Part shown: in pieces, positions 9,479 through 14,420 of the stretch
Layout: each line of letters begins with the position of its first letter
Position numbering within the stretch: position 1 is the stretch's first letter
DNA from: Pleurotus djamor
Taxonomy: Eukaryota; Basidiomycota; Agaricomycetes; Agaricales; Pleurotaceae
Direction: 5' to 3'
DNA: 14,420 bases
Assembly: GCA_029747585.1 (NCBI GenBank)
Contig: JAPEVF010001071.1
Coordinates: 1 to 14,420 of the forward strand
Translations under genes and position numbers: made by a program
Notes under the pieces: model-generated
Database searches by the model: none
Seen by the model: the letters and a program-made list of their open reading frames with translations, nothing else
Told to the model about the DNA's origin: nothing

Positions 9479-10902
9479 ATGGAGGCTTCTATGCCCGCAT
9501 CCCTCGCTGTCGTCGCCGCTTTCGACGCATTCCAAATCCTTGGCGGTTTGCTCCTGACAGCTATTCTCTTGACGGCTGCGCTCTCGCCTACGATTAAGCG
9601 ATCCCATGCATGGTACAACATCATCATTACTTGGATATTCTCCACATTCGCCTACTCGATAAATATTGGAATGCAGACAAGCATAATACCTCCATTCTCA
9701 CTATGCATCTTGCAAGCGGTACTCATCTACGCGGCCCCTGCAATGTAAGTCAACTCATTGACCTCACTGGTGCGTAATCTCAATCTGGGCTCTTCTCGTA
9801 GGACGGCGATGGCATGTCTGTGCTACTCTATAGACGTAGGCCCCATCCCATTTCCTACACAATCACTTGAGCCTCAATCCTCAGTAGCTATTGCTCATCG
9901 TTAAGCTTTTTATTGGGCGTAAAAAGGCGTCCAGGGTTCTGAGGGTCCTCGTAAGCTCTTCGTCACCCAGGTTGAACAGTGCTTGGTTGACGCTGCGGTC
10001 TCAGATTCTAGCGTTCCCGTATATAACTGGAATCCTCGCTTGTGCGGGCTCCCTTTGGGTAAGAAGTCTCCTCCCGTGATGTCCTTGAATTAAGCGGATC
10101 CTCACGCATAATTCATAGAGCGGCTTAGCACATCGTGAGGATGTCACACCATCTCCGTCGGGGCTCTTTTGCCATGTCGCACCTACATTCGTTTGGGGAC
10201 CAACCATCGTGTCCATACCGTATGTCGGAGGAGCATCAAGTGGCGTGTTCATTGACTTACATAGACAGAGCGCTAGCAACAGGGATTCTGGTCACTGTCT
10301 GCATGCTTTTGGTCTTGGCTTTTTCTAGTAGGCAAATCTTTGAGTCGCTTTAATATTAGGGAAGCTCACTCGTCCACCATAGTTGCGACTACCTGCCTGA
10401 TCATCAAGCATCGTAAGGCACACAAAGATGTGTGTCTACAACTTGACAGGAGCCTGTCTCGCATAGCCTTGGTCCGCTTCGGCGCAATCTGCTTCCTTGC
10501 CCTCTGCGTTTCAGTCATCCCGTTTGTGCCTTTTTTCATTTCTACCACCCAGTTCACTCACTCATGAGATATCTTCTTTTATTCTACGATAGGGTTTCCA
10601 CTGGTGTCATGGCACCTGACGGAGATGCTCGTGGTGAACTAGCGATTGCGGCTTGTAAGTTCAAAGAACTCAAATTTCGTGTGCTAGCAAATGCTAAAAT
10701 CGACTGGCCTACAGTGCCCCTCGTTTCCGCGTTGATATTTGGGACACAGAAGGTATATCACATATTCAATGAGACTTCTATTTTCTCTGATTAGAAATTT
10801 CAGGATATCATCAACGTATGGATGTTGTGTCAGCGCAAACGCTCGCAAACCAGCGTCATCGTGGTACAAAGTGGACCGGACTCATTAACTCATTTAGCAT
10901 AG
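9479..10902 (+). CDS. Seven-transmembrane GPCR-like protein, array copy A, 10 exons
   Basis: Predicted exons: 9479-9744, 9802-9835, 9888-9950, 10005-10058, 10119-10219, 10269-10327, 10383-10521, 10593-10654, 10715-10752, 10804-10902; 304 aa. I recognise the architecture but no named family. Seven hydrophobic segments lie near 10-36, 44-64, 73-100, 118-139, 166-200, 217-238 and 256-280, with a short tail ending SLTHLA. Motifs shared with B and C: WYNIII.W, PPF..C.LQ at the start of TM3 (C76), a Cys-rich ACLCYS, and GL.CH in the second extracellular loop (C157). C76 and C157 sit where class A GPCRs form a disulfide. Inference: plasma-membrane orphan receptor. Intron phases are 2,0,0,0,2,1,2,1,0, as in B. 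Odd point: the ATG aligned with that of B is absent, the chosen ATG has a weak context, and three out-of-frame ATGs (9465, 9468, 9471) precede it. The coding part is intact, but the 5' end may be damaged or mis-modelled. Confidence 0.78.
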
Positions 10903-10972
10903 GCCCGTACCTGACTCATGCTTATTATACCCATATACCCGTGGTTTCGTCTGTAATGTGGTCGATCCACAG
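10903..10972 (+). repeat. Conserved 3' flank, copy A member
   Basis: Directly after the stop codon, about 70 bp match 12787-12855 after copy B, including shared blocks TGACTCATGCTTAT and GTAATGTGGTCGATCCAC in the same order and spacing. It is probably 3' UTR carried along in the gene duplication. Confidence 0.75.
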
Positions 10973-11350
10973 AGCTTCACTCATTACATTGGTCATCCCC
11001 GAAATAGTTCCTTGGGCGCCTGCTTCTATTTCCCTCTTGGATTGAGTCCTAGGATCCCAGTGCCCAGTGCTCACTCCAAGCAACAACCATCCCATTCTCA
11101 AGATGGAGCTTCAAGGGGTCAACCCAAGAACACTCACTGGTTCCCTCGACTCGACTGTCCGGTGACGACGATGACTCACGTCTCACTACTCGCATCCAAC
11201 TCGCATCACTCGATGGCTTGTATCTGTCAGGCTGTCTTGGAACCTCGCGGAGGCTGATGGCGTCAGTTCGTCGCTCTGATTGAAGAGACGGAGCACCTTA
11301 TTTCTCTGCTTTTCTCCCATTCTGGTCATCTGAATCACTACCCACACAGG
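10903..11350. other. Intergenic region, copy A to copy B
   Basis: The first 70 bp match the region after copy B, and the last 130 bp match the region before copy A. The middle holds no supported gene. A 99-codon open frame (10958-11257) crosses it, but it is mostly homologous to non-coding flank and shows no protein motif. Confidence 0.6.
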
Positions 11351-12786
11351 ATGGTGTCCTTTATAGACCTGAGCGAAGATGACGCCTTCTTCCGACTTTG
11401 TGGCTTCATGTCCGCATCCCTTGCCATCGTCGTTGCCTTTGACGCATTACAAATCCTCGGATGCTTTCTGCTCCTGTCTATCCTCCTCACTGCAATGCTC
11501 TCGCCTGCGATTCATCGATCTAATCCGTGGTACAACATCATCATTACGTGGATATGCTCCACTTTCGCCTACTCCATAAATATAGGCATGCAGACAAGAA
11601 TATCACCGCCATTCTCCTGGTGTATCTTGCAGGCGGTCCTTATCTATGCGTCTCCTGTAGTGTACGTCAAGTCATCGTCCCACTAGAATGAAACCACGAC
11701 CTGTGTTTCCTCTATAGGACCGCGATGGCATGCCTGTGCTACTCTATAGATGTACGTCTACGTCAGCCTTCTTTCGCAGGTGGGACCATTAATGTCAAGT
11801 AGCTACTGCTTCTTGCTAGATCTTTTACTGGGCGGAAGCAAAACTCTAGGGTTCTGACTGTCCTCGTAAGCTTGGCCTTTCGCCACTCAGTACTATTGCC
11901 TGCGTATGTTGACTATATGGCCCAAGATGATGATTTTTCCGTACGTTGCGGGATTGCTCTCCTGTGCGGTCTCTCTATGGGTAAGAGCTCCGGCTATCTC
12001 TTATAACTGACGAGGATATGATGTATGCTCCATAGAGCGGCCTATCACGTCGCGACAAAGTTATCCAGGCATCCTCGGGTCTTCATTGCCACATTGAACC
12101 TACTTATGATTGGGGACCGTCCATACCGTAAGGTAAGTGCATAAACCTCGGCAGTGATAAGAGTTTATTTCCCTCCGCAGTGCACTGGTAACAGGGATTA
12201 TGGTCACTGTCTGCATGCTTCTAATCTTGGTGTTTTTTGGTACGCGAAGCTACCCCTTTCCCCAAATTGCGTCGCCTTAACAGGCTTTAGGAGCGGCTAC
12301 CTGCGTTATCATTCGGCATCGTCAGACCTACAAGGATATGCGTCTACACCTAAATGGAAACCTGTCACGCATCGCGTTGCTCCGATTCGCAACAATGTGC
12401 TTTCTCGCCCTTTGCGTCTCAGCCATGCCGTCAGTCCTCATTTGACCGCTTCAAGTGTCCTCTGAAACGTCTTACTTGGGCAGGATCTCTACTGGTATCA
12501 TGACACCTACTGGAGATATCCACGGTGAATTAGCGCTTGCAACTCGTGAGTTCGGAGGGCTCCAATGTCATGGAAAAATGCTGAAATTGGAAGTCGTGTA
12601 GTACCCCTCATTTCTGCGTTAGTATTTGGGACACAGAAAGTATGCTAAACACTCAAGAAGGCTATCTTCTCTAATCCGAGCCCTCAGGATATCATCGACG
12701 TATGGATGTTTTGGCGTCGCGAACATTCGCATACCAACGTCGTAGCGGTGCAAAATGGACCGGACTCACCAACTCCCTTAGCGTAG
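11351..12786 (+). CDS. Seven-transmembrane GPCR-like protein, array copy B, 10 exons
   Basis: Predicted exons: 11351-11661, 11718-11751, 11803-11865, 11927-11980, 12036-12127, 12181-12239, 12291-12429, 12484-12545, 12602-12639, 12688-12786; 316 aa. It is the closest relative of copy A, with the same number, position and phase of introns; exons 2, 3, 4 and 6-10 have identical lengths. It is 15 aa longer at the N-terminus (MVSFIDLSEDDAFF...) and three residues shorter in the second extracellular loop (WGPSIP against WGPTIVSIP). The start has A at -3 and lies about 70 bp after the shared upstream block. The GPCR-type Cys pair is C91 (PPFSWCILQ) and C172 (GLHCH). TM7 reads LPLISALVFGTQKDI and the tail ends SPTPLA. 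Intron 5 has two overlapping donors (12128 and 12133), and only the first keeps the frame open. Function is inferred from topology: orphan receptor, ligand unknown. Confidence 0.82.
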
Positions 12787-12855
12787 GCCCATACTTGACT
12801 CATGCTTATCGTACCCATGTCCGCATTCTCGTCTGTAATGTGGTCGATCCACCGT
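12787..12855 (+). repeat. Conserved 3' flank, copy B member
   Basis: This is the partner of 10903-10972, immediately after the copy B stop codon, with the same ordered blocks. Similarity fades after about 12855. I did not find it after copy C, whose 3' end is outside the window. Confidence 0.75.
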
Positions 12856-13232
12856 TTTCTCGCCCTCTAACTCTTTCCGTTGGCCAACCCCTGAAAAAAA
12901 CCCTGAGGCCGCCTACAATTTGAAACTCCGCGGCTTCAAACCCACCCACTCATGTCATGAGCCGACCCCAATATGTTGCTTGACAGGAACTTGGTGACCG
13001 TGCAAGTACCCAGTTTCTATTAACAGGGTCCGAACAAGTTGCACACGAACTGTGTGTTCATGGACCCACACCATCATCGTGTCAGGAGTTAGTGATTGTA
13101 CCATTGTTGATTGATATCAAGCAACCATCACTTCCTTTGGGAACCCATCTCTTGTATTAATGCCTTTGGACTTGAGACAGTTCGCGTCGTTGGTTCCAGC
13201 AACTCCCCACACTCCCTTGCCCCGCCAGCATC
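12787..13232. other. Intergenic region, copy B to copy C
   Basis: Beyond the conserved flank this gap holds no supported gene. Small inverted repeats are present: CTCATG-T-CATGAG at 12949-12961, and a CACAC/GTGTG pair near 13045. The promoter of copy C should lie in the right half; no clear TATA box was seen and no similarity to the promoters of A and B. Confidence 0.5.
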
Positions 13233-14383
13233 ATGGCCGATTTACTTGACTTTCTTACTTCTCGTGGTATGTTCGCTCCAAAACCACTGCTGCTTCGGTT
13301 TCTCATTCGTGCACTGAGTCCAGAGTCGGCGGAGGAAACAGGATCAACTCCAACTCCTCCCAAGCCTCACCTCATTGCTGCGTTCAATGCAGTCCAAATC
13401 ACGGGGCTGGTCCTTCTTCTCCTTGTCATTCTCACTTCATGGTTATCACCAAAAGTCAAACGGTCGATTCCGTGGTACAACATCATTATCTCGTGGATAT
13501 TCTCCGCTTTCTCGTTTCTCCTCATCATTGGGAAGCAAATGGGGCCAGAACCACCGTTTGGGTTATGTCTCTTGCAGTCGATTTTTATCTATGCTGCACC
13601 GTCTATGTTGGTCATCTCCCATCTCATCTCGTCCACCTGTAGTAACCTTTTCTTACCGACAGGAACGCTTGTGTCTGCCTGTGCTTCGCTATGGAGGTAC
13701 TGCTCTTAAGGAGCTCGAAGTATCACCTATTGACACTCTTTGATAGCTTTTCTTCAGCGTTAGCTCGGCGACGAATCGTCAATCCGCATCTCGCAAATGG
13801 AGGTTCTTCGTAAGCTTCGTTCCTTGTCATAATCCCAATCCAACGATTCTAACGCTGACCGAAGGACAAACAGATCATTTTCCTCCCATATATCGTTCCC
13901 GCCTTGGTTATCATCGAGGCTCTGGCGGTATGCATTTCCCCTTAGGGTGTGCGCCACCGGCGATTGAACTTTCTGACTTTCGAGACAGCTTGGATTGACA
14001 CATCGCCAAACGGTCAAGAGGACGCTTGACGGAATGTATTGCCACTTGGAAATGCCTACCCCGTACGCCACCTTTTCCCGATATCCAGCATATCATGAAC
14101 CTGATGGACTTGAAACTTAGATCGCTCATAACCGGTGGAATCGTTGTCTTCGTCATGATTGCTGTGTTACCGGTCGTTGGTAAGTGTATTTCCCTACCCA
14201 AACTACGTCGTCTGGGATACTATGCTGAATGCCGGACCCGTAAGGTGTAACGACGTACATGTTCATCAGAAACTGGAACGCATTCCGACAGATGAGAGTA
14301 CGAGAGACAGGCGGCGTACCTCCCCGAATGGTCATTCGCTTCGGCATATTTTGTCTACTCCCGCTTCCCATTGTCACCATTTC
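13233..14383 (+). CDS. Seven-transmembrane GPCR-like protein, array copy C, partial at right edge
   Basis: Visible exons: 13233-13606, 13663-13696, 13747-13809, 13874-13927, 13989-14062, 14121-14179, 14245-14383; the window ends inside the seventh intron (donor GTGCGT at 14384), so TM7 and the tail are missing. About 265 residues are visible. It is the most diverged copy. It has a longer N-terminus (about 48 residues before TM1, with an SPESAEETGSTPTPPKP stretch) and a shorter second extracellular loop. Intron phases (2,0,0,0,2,1,2) equal those of A and B, and exons 2, 3, 4, 6 and 7 have identical lengths (34, 63, 54, 59, 139). Conserved: WYNIIISWIF, PPFGLCLLQ with C112, IYAAPSM, VCLCF, MYCH with C193, and VIRFG before TM6. 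The exon 7 acceptor is TAAG at 14244, chosen because it restores GVTTYMFIRNW against copy A IATTCLIIKHR. A later Met (13269) is an alternative start. Confidence 0.78.
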
Positions 14384-14420
14384 GTGCGTAAACTCATGCA
14401 TCACGAGTCCTGATCGTTCA

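Noticed and set aside
9196..9645. 149-codon minus-strand open frame
   Set aside because: It is antisense to exon 1 and the upstream region of copy A and has no motif of its own. Exon 1 has clear homologues in copies B and C on the plus strand.
10818..11045. Open frame starting inside the last exon of copy A, with a similar one in copy B (12702-12923)
   Set aside because: It is a +2-frame shadow of exon 10. The supported frame continues the TM7 segment (GTQKDII) and stops at matching places in A and B.
10958..11257. 99-codon open frame between copies A and B
   Set aside because: It covers flanking sequence conserved with the non-coding flanks of the other copy, in which no matching open frame is kept.
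9479..14383. The 7TM region as a cluster of pseudogene fragments with many frameshifts
   Set aside because: Every apparent frameshift or stop falls in a 48-71 bp intron with GT and AG ends, at the same place in all three copies. The spliced reading frames are open.
1..14420. CRISPR array, transposon ends, rRNA or tRNA genes
   Set aside because: No regularly spaced repeats, terminal inverted repeats with an element between them, transposase or reverse-transcriptase motifs, or cloverleaf sequence were seen by eye.

Overview
The window is nuclear DNA from a filamentous basidiomycete, most likely a mushroom-forming agaricomycete. The evidence is dense small introns (mostly 48-71 bp, GT..AG with CTNAY-like branch sites), very small exons, short intergenic gaps, and protein families typical of such fungi. 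Almost none of the real genes is visible as one long open frame. I rebuilt each by joining exons at splice sites that keep the frame and the conserved protein motifs, so all gene models are predictions from sequence without transcript support.

Layout, left to right: (1) 91-2256 (+), a secreted GH79 beta-glucuronidase-type glycoside hydrolase, 11 exons, 542 aa. (2) 2424-5044 (+), the protein adenylyltransferase SelO (yeast Fmp40 type), 8 exons, 734 aa, ending in a Cys-Ser-Cys-Ser-Ser tail with Cys where animal SelO has selenocysteine. (3) 5567-7558 (+), a MUP1-like (methionine-permease type) amino-acid permease of the APC superfamily, 9 exons, 517 aa. (4) 7790-8978 (-), the 26S proteasome lid subunit Rpn8, 5 exons, 324 aa, convergent with the permease. 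(5) 9479 to the right edge (+), a tandem array of three related seven-transmembrane, GPCR-like genes, called copies A, B and C here. A and B are complete (304 and 316 aa); C runs off the window inside its seventh intron.

The array is the most interesting part. It looks like a field of broken fragments. When spliced, all three copies open into intact proteins with identical intron positions and phases and with a Cys pair (start of TM3 and second extracellular loop) placed like the class A GPCR disulfide. A and B also share upstream and downstream flanking sequence, so the duplication unit included promoter and 3' region. Copy A has lost the start codon aligned with that of B and carries three out-of-frame ATGs just before its first usable in-frame ATG.

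The first four genes are a housekeeping/metabolic mix with no evident common pathway. There is no sign of an operon, CRISPR array, transposon, rRNA or tRNA.
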